From Euclidia mi (Eukaryota; Arthropoda; Insecta; Lepidoptera; Erebidae), in the NCBI GenBank assembly GCA_944739405.2, contig OX123197.2:53234047-53298046 (forward strand): 64,000 nucleotides of DNA. The letters run 5' to 3'. Of this stretch, positions 23,100 through 32,515 are shown piece by piece. Within the stretch, counting starts at the first letter, position 1, and each line of letters opens with the position of its first letter. The position numbers were made by a program, and so were the translations under genes. The notes beneath the pieces were generated by a model. The model did not search any database. It worked only from the letters and a program-made list of their open reading frames with translations, and was not told the DNA's origin.

Positions 23100-23582
23100 T
23101 GGTAGCGCCATCTATCTTTTCCATTGCTAGTTAAGTATGTCAACGTCAATGGTTCGTCGCTGCTCGGCCAATCCGAGCGATCCTTTCCTGAATCCCCTCC
23201 CAAAACGCCTCGCTATTGGCCGCCCTGCTCAACGGCGACGAAGAAAAGACTGGAAGATTCTAGACGCTCGGAACGCATGTCCATCGTATACCGCAGTCCG
23301 CACCGCCATATATAATTATTACCGCTTATACCAAAACCTAACAAAACCGCTCGCGAGTGAAAGTGATTTGTGTAGTGGAGTGATTCAATGCAGCTTCGGG
23401 ATTCTCGAAGACACCAAGAGGCTGCAATTTGCAAAGAAAAAGACTTCCGCGCAAGGTAAGAGGCTCCTATCTACATCATCTTTTCACTTCCTCATTTCCT
23501 AGTCGATAAGAACCGAAATACTACAGTCCACAATATTAATAGTTATCCCAAATCGACTAGGAACATTCGGTTCGCCGAACCT
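23100..23582 (+). repeat. BEL left LTR
   Basis: A 483 bp LTR starting tggtagcgccatc and ending gttcgccgaacct. It differs from the right LTR by about 15 substitutions and one indel counted by eye (about 3%). A TATA-like tatataatt at about 23310 could start transcription. A strong donor-like caaggtaagagg lies near 23452. The LTR also contains an ORF open for over 100 codons in both copies. Confidence 0.92.
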
Positions 23583-23935
23583 TTCAGATTCAAATTTTTT
23601 GATCCATACGAGTCGGATTCATTTACGTTTTATACGTAAAACCTCGTTATATCTCTATACCTAGGCAGTTATAGCACCTAGCTATACTCCTAGACCATTC
23701 ACATAACCATCACATGGTTGTTTTCGCACGCATCAGTAGGTAATATACTTTTATGTAGCTATCTACTTACCCAATTATTATTTCTGGAACTATCATAGTT
23801 GTCTTGTAAATCTCATATTTCAAGCAACTTTTAATTCCTCCGCTTTAAAGTGTTGCCTAGGTACTTAGGTAAAATAATAGGTACTTTAGATATTCTTATT
23901 TTGTTTCGGTCTCATTAGCTTATACTTACGTAAGC
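23583..23935 (+). other. BEL untranslated leader
   Basis: AT-rich sequence between the left LTR and gag. I could not identify a convincing primer-binding site just after the LTR. Confidence 0.6.
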
Positions 23936-25215
23936 ATGTCACAACAAAAGACGTCACGCGTGTCGGAAGACAAAGAGATGACAATCTTAGAAGCAAAACG
24001 TAATATTTTATTTGAGCGCATTCAAAACATTTACGAGCGTTCAAAGACCGCAGCCGTTTCTGATAGTAATAGGGAATCATTCCTTAGTTATTGTATGACA
24101 GTAGATAATATTCGAACAGATTTTCATAAGTTGTTAGACGATTATAACACAAGATTACTTTCTATCAATCCCGATGAACAACCGAATTATCAGGCGTACA
24201 CCTCTTTCGAAGACCTTTATTGTACTATTAAGCGTATACAATCGCAATTGGAGGGTAAATATTCGGCACAGCCCGTTGCAGCGGCTCGCAAGCCGAGATT
24301 ATCGCCAATCGAGATTATGTCGTTTGACGGAGATATACGAAATTGGCCGTTATTCTATGCGAGTTTTAAGTCCACAGTGCACGATAATGGTTCTCTGATA
24401 GATGCTGACAGGTTGTACTATTTAGTAGGTAATTTGGCACCAAAGGCCCAGTCCGTATTTGCAGGTGTCACACCCAGTGCTGAGAATTATCAGGTCATAT
24501 TTCAGTCACTACTTGATAGATATCAAGACACTCGCGTCCTAGCGTCTACCTACTTTGATCAAGCTTTAAATCTTAAACTGTCCGGAGCCGCGTCTGTCGC
24601 GAATTTCCAGCTGTTTATAGATAACTTCGTAACCGCGGTTAATTCTCTTAGAAACTTGAAATTAGAAGATCTTTCCGACTTCTTACTCTCTTCCGATCTT
24701 TCCGACTTATGTTGCTTCAACTCGCTTTAAAGAAGTTTGACACTGAAACAATTCGCGCATTCGAGATGACGGAACGCAATAATAAAATACCTACACTAGA
24801 TAGTTTTATTTCGTTCATCAAAGATCAGTGTCGAATATTTCATAATACGCAGTCTAGTTCATCTAGCTCGTCTAATACTAACAGCAGCAAACAAAGGTCG
24901 AATAAAGCGCGAAATAGTAATAATAACTCGGTCCCTAATCAACAATCTTACGTAACATGCTCGGAATCTAATAAAACTAATTCACAGAAGTGTCTGTGCA
25001 GTAATATAGTGCACGACCATTTCTACAAGTGTCCCGCCTTTAATGGTTTAAATCCGACTGCTCGTTTCAAGTGCGTGAAAGATAACAAAGCTTGCATTGA
25101 TTGCTTACCTAAGTATAAAGCATAAAACGAGTGATTTTTCTAGTAAGACGAGATGTCGTTCATGTAATCAACGACACCACTCATTGTTGCACTTTGATAA
25201 AAGTAGTCCGTTGTC
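23936..25215 (+). pseudogene. BEL gag with zinc-finger region, frameshifted
   Basis: Gag would form the particle that packages element RNA. From ATG 23936 the frame is open to 24730 (264 codons). MSFDGDIRNWPLFYASFKS (residues about 126-144) followed by ADRLYYLVGNLAPKAQSVF is the BEL gag core (DUF1759-like). A shift near 24705 moves into a frame with ALKKFDTETIRAFEM and a Ser/Asn-rich linker (about 24850-24950). The Cys-His region is CLCSNIVHDHFYKC, CIDCL, then after another shift near 25105-25112 CRSCNQRHHSLLHF, which matches the paired C/H pattern of BEL gag C-termini. No long deletion is visible here. The start is chosen because it precedes the conserved core at the usual distance and follows the leader. 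The reading frame is broken, so no functional Gag is expected. Confidence 0.85.
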
Positions 25216-25386
25216 AAGCCAAGCCGCTAACCTTGACATACTTACGTCGCAGGTGCAGGTTACGATAACTGCGCCTCCCACGATTCAGAATGAAATATCG
25301 TTGTGTACGACATCCATCGCGCGGGCGACGTGCACGCGCCGACGGCCCTCGCGCATCTATAATGATCCGCGCGGGGCCAAAACGCA

Positions 25387-25998
25387 GTGTATGGCGTCCA
25401 AGACGGTACTGTTAGCGACAGCGCAAGTTATCGTTATGATATTAATGGATCGCCGCACGTGGTACGTTGTCTACTCGATAGCGCATCTCAGAGCAATTTG
25501 ATAACTTTTGATTGTTTCAAACGCCTCGGATTGTGGAATAACTTTAAAAATACTCACTCAGTAGTCAAAGGGATCGGCGGTTCAGAAAAACATTGCAAGG
25601 GTTCCGTAGATGTTAAAATACATTCGCGTTTTGATAGGGATATTAATTTTAACATTTCCTTGCTTATCGTGGAGCGTATCACGGACGCATTGCCGAACGC
25701 TAATGTAGACGTGGCATCACTCACTCACCTCGAGTCATTGCCGCTGGCAGACGCGGAGTTTGCGAATCCAGCAGACATTGATCTTTTGATCGGAGCTTCA
25801 ATATTTCCGCACTTGCTACTAACTAAAATAGTACGTAGTGAGCGATATGATTTACCGCCCACTATTGAGACGGTATTTGGGTATGTGATTATGGGTACCG
25901 TACCTACTTTACATACTTCTCATTATATTACGTCTTGTTGTTCTGTTCTTCAAGAAATCAAGGTGGGTGCTAAAACTGTGTGTAAGATAAAGCACTAA
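25387..25998 (+). pseudogene. BEL aspartic protease region
   Basis: An open stretch of 203 codons carries the retroelement protease. RCLLDSASQSNLIT holds the catalytic Asp (residue about 31) in the DSAS form common in BEL elements. Downstream, ADIDLLIGASIFPHLL and ETVFGYVIMGTV are the standard blocks at the end of the domain. The frame stops at 25998, where an ATGCT array begins instead of the expected linker and reverse transcriptase N-terminus. The protease itself looks undamaged in this stretch but is cut off from a working gag-pol frame upstream. Confidence 0.85.
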
Positions 25999-26003
25999 TT
26001 AGC

Positions 26004-26168
26004 TATGCTATGCTATGCCATGCTATGCTATGCTACGCTATGCTACGCTATGCTATGCCATGCTATGCTATGCCATGCTATGCCATGTTATGCTATGCTA
26101 TGCTACGCTATGCTTTGGTATGCTATGCTATGCTTAGCTACGCTACGCTGCACTATACTATACTACCC
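26004..26168 (+). repeat. (ATGCT)n pentanucleotide array at the pol deletion
   Basis: About 33 units of ctatg/atgct with variants (ccatg, ctacg) lie exactly between the protease end and the YMDD motif. In intact BEL elements several hundred codons of reverse transcriptase lie there. The array stays open in the plus frame that enters the YMDD region, which is a by-product of a 5-base repeat lacking stops in that phase. Confidence 0.93.
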
Positions 26169-27060
26169 TTCCGCTTTGTATATGGATGACATTGCCTGTA
26201 GTGTCATATCCGCTCCGCTAGCAATTTCGCTTTGTGAAGAGCTTATTCAGCTTTTCAAGCGAGGCCAGTTTGATCTTTTCAAATGGACAAGCAACTCTAA
26301 GGAGGTTGTCGCACGCATACCAGATTCTCATAAAGCTTCTCCAGACATTGAGTTTGAGGGGTCTGTACCGCATAAAGTTTTCGGTTTACGCTGGGACAAA
26401 TCCTGCGATAGTTTTCGGTTAGACGTCTCACCACCAGATGATAAGTGCACCAAACGCACTATACCACCACAGTGTCTTGACTATGGGACATAATGGGTTT
26501 TGTGGCTCCCACAATTTTGTACGCCAAGCTCTTGATCAAAGAACTTTGGCTATCAAAGTGTGAGTGGGATGAAACACCCCCTGACCATATTGTCACCGCT
26601 TGGGGCCAGTTTTGTATTGAGCTTACCGCGCTCAATCAAATTACTACTGCGCGTCTTGTGTTGGTAGATGGATGTACCATCAACTTAAGAGTTTTCGCTG
26701 ACGCCAGCGAGCGTGCTTACGGCGGAGTCGTATATCTGCAAGCCCGCATTGGTTCTAACTACTCGGTGCAGTTAGCTTGCGCCAAGTCGCTCGCCTGTTA
26801 AAACCATTTCGGTTGCGAAACTGGAGTTGTGTGCGGCCCTTTTGCTGTCTCAGTTGCTCCGCAAGGTTCAAGACACAGTCTTGTCCCACTACCCTATTAA
26901 TAGAATATACGCATTTTCTGACTCCAAAGTAGTGCTCGCTTGGATTTATTCATCTCCTCACCGCTGGCAGACTTTAGTCGCCAACCGCGTTAGTAAATTG
27001 ATTGAACTTGTTCCCGCTACTTGTTTCAATCACGTCGCGGGTTATCGTAATCGTCTTCAG
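26169..27060 (+). pseudogene. BEL reverse transcriptase end and RNase H, frameshifted
   Basis: The sequence begins at the catalytic YMDD (tatatggatgac near 26178) and continues with IQLFKRGQFDLFKWTSNS, the usual BEL block downstream of the active site. Fingers and most of the palm are absent. A shift near 26480-26495 leads into MGFVAPTILYAKLLIKELW. RNase H follows: LRVFADASERAYGGVVYLQ contains the first catalytic Asp. After a small shift or deletion near 26790 the frame reads ISVAKLELCAALLLSQLL, with the second acidic site, and YAFSDSKVVLAWI, with the third Asp. It then ends abruptly after FNHVAGYRN near 27055. The first two thirds of the polymerase are gone, so the product is non-functional. 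Confidence 0.87.
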
Positions 27061-27663
27061 GAAGAACTTTCCATAGATCATATTGACTGGAAGTTTATTC
27101 CACCAGCATCACCACATTTCGGTGGATGTTGGGAAGGCATGGTCAAGGTAATTGAAACGCATCTCTTCAAAGTTATAGGTCAACAGATCCTCTCTTACGA
27201 AGAGCTTTTAACTGTCCTTGCACAAGTCGAGGCACTGATCAACTCGCGTCCGCTTACGGCATTGAGTAGTGACCCTGCAGAACCATCCGCGTTAAGCCCT
27301 GCACATTTTCTGAACACAGTGCCATTATCGTCATTTCCAGCTTCTGTAACAGACTCTTCAAGCTTGCTCCAGAGACATACTCTGCTGGATAAACTCGTGC
27401 AGTCGTTCTGGGGGCGCTGGCGTGCGGAATATCTACACCAGCTTCAGGCTAGATCCAAGTGGAATAGTCCTGCATCCCCTATAGAGGAGGGTATGTTGGT
27501 CGTCATAATACACGATAATGCTCCGCCGCTTTCATGGCCGTTAGCCATCGTAGAGAAACTGCATACTTCCAAGGACGGTACAACCCGCGTTGTTACCGTG
27601 AAAACCGCGAAGGGGAGCTACGTGCGCCCTGTTGTACGTCTCTGTCCGCTTCCAACTCAGTGA
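27061..27663 (+). pseudogene. BEL integrase C-terminal part, fused to RNase H
   Basis: Directly after the RNase H remnant, IDWKFIPPASPHFGGCWEG begins. This is the end of the integrase catalytic core, where the E of FGGxWE is the last residue of the DDE triad. The zinc-binding HHCC module and the two Asp residues of the triad are missing, so a deletion joins 27055-27065. The rest is well preserved: EALINSRPLTALS, SALSPAHFLN, FWGRWRAEYLHQLQ and a C-terminal basic/beta-rich segment ending VRLCPLPTQ with TGA at 27661-27663. The frame from 26827 to 27663 is uninterrupted, so the fusion itself is in frame. Confidence 0.88.
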
Positions 27664-27811
27664 GATCTAGCCTGAAGTTGGATCTACCTCTTAGTTTAGT
27701 ATTTAGTTTGTAGTTTTCGCTATAATTGCGTTTGTAATTTTCGCTAAAGTTAATTTAGATGAATTTTGTTGTCATATCGCTGTCTTAGCCTACTGATGGG
27801 TTATGCGGTAG
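27664..27811 (+). other. BEL 3' non-coding region before the mariner
   Basis: AT-rich sequence between the pol stop and the mariner insertion. The remaining part to the right LTR is 29108-29174, ending in a purine-rich gggccggggggatat that is a plausible polypurine tract. Confidence 0.6.
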
Positions 27812-27813
27812 TA

Positions 27814-29105
27814 CGAGGGTCAAACTGAAAGTTCTTAGAAAATCAAAAACTGATTACATTAGCCAGTTATTAGTTTTATTATATCTTTTCAAAATATTGT
27901 CCATTGACGTCAATACACCGCTGCATGCGATGGAACCACTGGGAAAAGCACTTTGCCCACTCGTCCTTAGGGGTCTCTTCAATGGCATCGCGATACGCAG
28001 CCACCGCTTCTTCAGCATTCATAAACCGCTTTCCTTTAAGTTTTTCTTTAATTTTTGGAAATAAATAAAAATCACAAGGCGCGAGGTCGGGGCTATACGG
28101 CGGGTGACCCAGTAATTCAACGTTTGATGTCGCCAAATAGTCGATCGTTCGCTTGGCGGTGTGCGACGAGGCGTTGTCGTGGTGAAGGAGGATCCTACTG
28201 CGAGGTCGTTTCTCTCGAACTTTTTCCAAGACAAGTGGCAAACAATTGGTAGTGTACCATTCTGCAGAAACTGTTTTTTGATCCTCTAACACAATTGTTG
28301 CAAAATGACCTATCCTTCCAAAGAACGAGGCCACCATTTTTTTTCCCGCACTTCGATCTCTCTTCACTTTAGTTGGCAACTCCTCGAAAGGAAACACCCA
28401 CTGAGCAGATTGTCTTTTGGTTTCAGGATCATAACAGTAAATCCAGCTTTCGTCACCTGTTAGTATGTCGAACACAGCATTTGAGTCACCTCCGTTAAAT
28501 CTTTCAATCATTTTACGGCACCAATCCACACGATGGAGTTTTTGAGCCTTAGTCAAATTATGAGGTATCCACCGGGCGCAAAGCTTCCTGACCGCTAAAT
28601 GTTCGTGGAGGATTTTGTGCACTTGACTCATACCGATGCCTAAGCTTGTCCGAATCTGCTGATAGGTCACTCTTTTGTCAGTCTCTATCATACGCCGCAC
28701 AACACAGATGTTATTTTCAGTCGTCGCCGTAGAAGGCCGTCCCTCACGTACATCATCAGTGAGATTAGTGCGACCACGTTTAAACTCATTAAACCAGTTG
28801 TAAACAGTCGCACGAGATGGGGCTTCATCGTGAAAGGCCAATCGTAGTCTATCATAACTTTCTTGTTGACTTAAATGACATCGAAAGTCATAAAAAATCA
28901 TTGCACGAAAATTTTCTCGTGTTAAATTCATGTTGACGTGATACAGACAATTTTCAATTTGCCGCCAAATCGTAAAACAAATGACAAATGAATGAAATAT
29001 ATACTCAGTAATATTGGCAAAGAGTTCTATTTTCAAATTTTAGAATATTTCTTTATTATATTGTTTATAAGTGGCCAGTTCTAAGAACTTTCAGTTTGAC
29101 CCTCG
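27814..29105 (-). mobile_element. mariner transposon, apparently complete
   Basis: 1292 bp with perfect 27 bp terminal inverted repeats (cgagggtcaaactgaaag... at 27814-27840 and its complement at 29079-29105). TA lies on each side (27812-27813 and 29106-29107). It holds one uninterrupted transposase frame and lies in the BEL 3' region in opposite orientation. Confidence 0.95.
27879..28931 (-). CDS. mariner transposase
   Basis: It would bind the element ends and cut and paste the element into TA targets in the nucleus. The frame is open from ATG 29036 (385 codons). The ATG at 28931 (MNLTRENFRAM) gives 350 codons, the usual mariner length, and I prefer it because the extra 35 residues look like read-through of 5' untranslated sequence. 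The N-terminal part has the helix-turn-helix region with TVYNWFNEFKRGR and GRPSTATT. The linker has WIPHNL, the mariner WVPHEL-type motif. Catalytic Asp residues are D160 (TGDESWI), D252 (HHDNASSHT) and D287 (YSPDLAPCD) in the 350-residue numbering, with 34 residues between the last two: DD34D, typical of mariner. No stop, frameshift or lost catalytic residue is visible. Together with intact ends this could be an active or recently active copy. Confidence 0.93.
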   Translation of the reverse strand: MNLTRENFRAMIFYDFRCHLSQQESYDRLRLAFHDEAPSRATVYNWFNEFKRGRTNLTDDVREGRPSTATTENNICVVRRMIETDKRVTYQQIRTSLGIGMSQVHKILHEHLAVRKLCARWIPHNLTKAQKLHRVDWCRKMIERFNGGDSNAVFDILTGDESWIYCYDPETKRQSAQWVFPFEELPTKVKRDRSAGKKMVASFFGRIGHFATIVLEDQKTVSAEWYTTNCLPLVLEKVREKRPRSRILLHHDNASSHTAKRTIDYLATSNVELLGHPPYSPDLAPCDFYLFPKIKEKLKGKRFMNAEEAVAAYRDAIEETPKDEWAKCFSQWFHRMQRCIDVNGQYFEKI

Positions 29106-29174
29106 TACACCCAACATAGCTAAGTTCAATTTTATTTACTTTTTTAAAAGCAACCCTTTAGGGCCGGGGGGATA

Positions 29175-29658
29175 TGGTAGCGCCATCTATCTTTTCCATT
29201 GCTAGTTAATTATGTCAACGTCATTGGTTCGTCGCTGCTTGGCCAATCCGAGTGATCCTTTCCTGACTCCCCTCCCAAAACGCCTCGCTATTGGCCGCCC
29301 TGCTCAACGGCGACGAAGAAAAGACTGGAAAATTCTAGACGCTCGGAACGCATGTCCGTCGTATACCGCAGTCCGCACCGCCATATATAATTATTACCGC
29401 TTATACCAAAACCTAACAAAACCGCTCGCGAGTGAAAGTGATTTGTGTAGTGGAGTGATTCAATGCAGCTTCGGGATTCTCGAAGACACCAAGAGGCTGC
29501 CATTTGCAAAGAAAAAGACTGCCCGCGCAAGGTAAGAGGCTCCTATCCACATCACCTTTTCACTTCCTCATTTCCTTGTCGATAAGAACCGAAATCCTAC
29601 AGTCCACAATATTAATAGTTATCCCAAATTGACTAGGAACATTCGGTTCGCCGAACCA
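29175..29658 (+). repeat. BEL right LTR
   Basis: 484 bp, from tggtagcgccatc to gttcgccgaacca. The terminal TG...CA is intact here, while the left copy ends in CT. It is followed by taaat at 29659-29663, the target duplication. Confidence 0.92.
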
Positions 29659-29663
29659 TAAAT

Positions 29664-30391
29664 GTTAACAGTCTGTTGGTATTTGGCTGTAATACGTGCG
29701 AGTACTTATAATATTATGTGATGTCATGAGGTCAATCTTGCTATAAACGATATTTTTTCTCTTTCTAATCTCTTGCGATACTAACATTTATAAACAACAA
29801 TTTTTAATCAATAAGTATGTGTCGGGATCTGCTGGATGGACAACTGAGAAAGCCTAAGTCATATTATAGCAAAACCATAAATGGTTTTGCTATAATATGA
29901 CTGTGGATCATAATATCTCGGGTTAGTATCAAACATATAGAGGATATCATTATCAACGAATACTTGTTCATACCTAAATACATTTTCGTCAGCTCGATTT
30001 TTGAAAAATATTCCTTGAGCACCAATCTTTAATATGCCAGAATATTCTCATAAAACTATCTAAAGAATTAACTACTTTCTAAAGTGACTGACCGCACAAT
30101 GCCTATCTCCAAGGAGACACGTCCTTTAAAAATCTACTTAAGAGGATGTCACTCAAAGGAAATTTTAAAATTTCCATAATACAGCATCATCAGCGCTTTG
30201 ACGAGCGGCGAATGCGGTAAATTTTTGCAAAATTGCATCACTAAGCTATTGCGTTTCGGACTTAAAAAGGATGAAATTTCACGGTTGAAGAAGTGAGTTA
30301 AAATTGTCATGGTTTATATAAAGTATTTTTTTCTGACGGGAGAACGAGGAGAAAGACAGTGTTTTACGTAGTAAGTAGGATTTTCTTATTA
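29664..30391. other. Non-coding; one perfect hairpin
   Basis: No gene seen. The hairpin at 29857-29902 is listed separately. Confidence 0.5.
29857..29902. repeat. Perfect 21 bp hairpin
   Basis: agtcatattatagcaaaacc plus a at 29857-29877 pairs perfectly with 29882-29902 around the four-base loop taaa. No related copy was noticed in the window. Confidence 0.95.
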
Positions 30392-30403
30392 GTATTTATG
30401 GAA

Positions 30404-30666
30404 AGACTGCCTCCGTGCTCCAGTGGATAGCGTATGCAACTGCTGATCGGAGGTCCCGAGTTCGATTCCTGGATCGTGCAAAAGTGTTACTGGGTTTTTC
30501 CGAATTCTCAGTAGCAGCATGGAGTCTGGTGATGAGCCCGGTAATGGAAATAGGCTCGCCGCTATTACGTGGGATCAAAAATTCATGGCGAAATGTGGGT
30601 GTAATATAACACCTCTGCCTACCCCTTCGGGGACAAAAGGCGTGAGACTATATAAAAAAAACATAG
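30404..30666 (+). mobile_element. SINE-B, full length with target duplication
   Basis: The head gactgcctccgtgctccagt contains the A box, followed by the B box gagttcgattcct, then gagtctggtgatgagcccgg and the tail ctaccccttcggggacaaaa. The 12 bp sequence gtatttatggaa flanks it exactly at 30392-30403 and 30667-30678. This is the best SINE-B reference in the window. Confidence 0.92.
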
Positions 30667-30679
30667 GTATTTATGGAAT

Positions 30680-31635
30680 GGGTCTATATCACGTAATCAT
30701 CTTAATTAGGTATTTATCTAAAATTGCTTGCCTTGACTGACATAATCATCACAGCACTTGCATACGTCAGCTAGAAATTTGAAACGAAGACGGTGGGTTT
30801 CCTTTACAACTCAAGAACTTACTAATGATTTTCAAAATCCCAAATCCCAAAATCTCCTATTTTGCTCATGTAGGTTAGAAAATGTAAGGCTGGCAAAGCC
30901 GCGGGCGACTGCTAGTTAATAACACGATACCTTTTTTTACCTTGCTTTCATTGACGATAATTTTAAACGAGAAGTGAAATACCTAATGGTATTTAGTTAT
31001 CCTGTACCCACGGCTAGCATTAGCCATACTGATGGTCGGGGAAAATCAAGCGCACTTTGCATGTTTTATAATAATGCAACTGAGATCCGTAATACGATAA
31101 TAAATTGCGAAAATTTACTACTATTTTACTTTATTGCCGTTGTAATTGTTTTTTGGGCTGGTAGCAGAGTTCCTTATTTGATTCCCCGCTTGGGAAAAAA
31201 AGCAGTAGAAGAAGAACGTGTTAAAAGATTTTTAAGAATTGCAAGCTTTGAGGATATTCCGCAATAGGTTTGTGAAATTCGAAATCTAGAATTGATTTTC
31301 CCTTCCATGTTGCAAAAACCATTCCATGTTGACCTTTTAGAGAATGTTTTTCTAGTTATGGCAACTTTATATGGTCCACAAAGTTAGCAGCACTGAAAAA
31401 AAAAACGGCCTTCCTGACAACTCTTTTCATTATTTTTTTCTTTTCGCGTGAAAACCTTGCGCGCTCTAGATTTTATCAAACGTGACATTCTTTTTTATAA
31501 CGAGTTGTTTGTGCTTACAATATTTTACATTTTTTATTTAAGTCCATGTTTAAAATCAATCGTGTTCTGTTTAAATATGGCTTTGCATCTGCAGTGGGCT
31601 TTATACTAGTGCTCGAATCGTCAATCGATAAAATT
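30680..31635. other. Non-coding, no recognised feature
   Basis: No supportable gene. A 97-codon ORF at 30974-31267 was rejected. Confidence 0.45.
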
Positions 31636-31638
31636 ATG

Positions 31639-32075
31639 TTTTTTTTTTTTTTATGGAATAGGGGGCAGACGAGCAGACGGATCGCCTGATGTTAAGCGAT
31701 TACCGCCGCCCATGGACACCCGCAACACCAGAGGAGTCACAAGTGCGTTGCCAGCCTTTTAAAAAGGAATACGCTCTTTTTTTGAAGGTTTGAAGGTCGT
31801 ATTGGTTCGGAAAAACCGCAGGCGACAGATCATTCCACAGTTTACAGGTGCGAGGCAGAAAGTTTCTAGAAAAGCGCACCGTTGTGGCTTGCCAACCATC
31901 TAAATGATGGGGATGGAAATTCTGTCGCGTAGAACGATGGCGGAAAGAGGCGGCAGGGATTAATCCGAACAACTCTTCGGAGCACTCCCCATAGTAATAG
32001 CGATAAAAGATGCATAGCGAGGCTACATCTCTACGCAGCGCCAAGGGGTCAAGGGGTCTACAAACTTTCATTTTG
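31639..32075 (-). pseudogene. LINE 3' end with reverse transcriptase C-terminus (Jockey/CR1-type)
   Basis: On the minus strand the frame begins at about 32075 with PLDPLALRRDVASLCIFYR and continues YYGECSEELFGLIPAASF, RHRSTR, TVRFSRNFLPRTCKLWNDLS and FPNQYDLQTFKKR. This is the characteristic C-terminal region of Jockey/CR1-group LINE ORF2 proteins, downstream of the polymerase domain. The frame ends near 31700. It is followed by a short 3' untranslated region containing a caggcgatccg-like block and a poly(A) tail (14 T residues at 31639-31652 on the plus strand). Everything upstream is missing, so it is a typical 5'-truncated insertion. The same 3' untranslated block occurs at 34770-34976 and 50783-50970. 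Confidence 0.85.
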
Positions 32076-32094
32076 ACTCCTGCATTCGATATTT

Positions 32095-32255
32095 TTACTG
32101 TACTGACTGTATAAAGTTGTGTGTTGTGGGTCAAGCGGTCCCCTAACCGCTTTACAATGCATCTAGTGTCGTGGATTCGATTCCCACACGTGACAAACTT
32201 TGTGTGCTGCACAGAGTTATATTTCGGTGTTCTTTGTGTTCTTTTTTTTAATACA
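32095..32255 (+). mobile_element. SINE-C copy
   Basis: tgggtcaagcggtcccctaa (A-box region), tgtcgtggattcgattccca (B box) and cagagttatatttcggtgtt. Same family as 45965 and 49037. Confidence 0.75.
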
Positions 32256-32261
32256 ACACAC

Positions 32262-32515
32262 AACACAAGATTCTCACAACACCATCTAGTCCCAAACTAA
32301 GCAAAACTTGTACTATGGCTACTAGATAATGGATAAACAAACATATATACTTGTTTTTTGTAAATACATACCTACATATTATACATAGAAACATCCAGAC
32401 CAAGACAAACATCCATGTTCATGTACACAAATGTTTGACTTGAGCGAGAATCGAACCCGCGGCCTTCAGCGTAGCAGTCGCTTACACTCCCTCTTCGCCA
32501 TCCGGTCGTCATATA
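32262..32515 (-). mobile_element. SINE-D copy
   Basis: On the minus strand: a gaccggatggcgaagagg-like head, the B box gcgggttcgattctcgc, and the tail tttgggactagatggtgttg. It abuts the SINE-C copy tail to tail. Confidence 0.8.

Larger units (their letters stand above)
23100..29658 (+). mobile_element. BEL/Pao LTR retrotransposon, deleted, carrying a mariner
   Basis: Two near-identical LTRs flank a gag-pol region with BEL/Pao order: gag, Cys-His fingers, aspartic protease, reverse transcriptase, RNase H, integrase. The interior has at least four frameshifts, a deletion between protease and the YMDD motif, and a second deletion removing the end of RNase H and most of integrase. A mariner (27814-29105) sits between the pol stop and the right LTR. 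The order of events is BEL insertion, decay and deletion (undated relative to the mariner), and mariner insertion after BEL. Confidence 0.92.

Noticed and set aside
23213..23434. Antisense ORFs in both LTRs (73 and 80 codons)
   Set aside because: Shadows of the sense ORF in a GC-richer LTR; no motif.
26005..26493. 162-codon plus-strand ORF across the ATGCT array
   Set aside because: The first 50 codons are simple repeat without stops. Only the part after 26178 is real BEL sequence, annotated separately.
30974..31267. 97-codon ORF with a hydrophobic segment
   Set aside because: No family resemblance, and its 3' half includes a gattccc block like a SINE B box, so it is probably repeat-derived.
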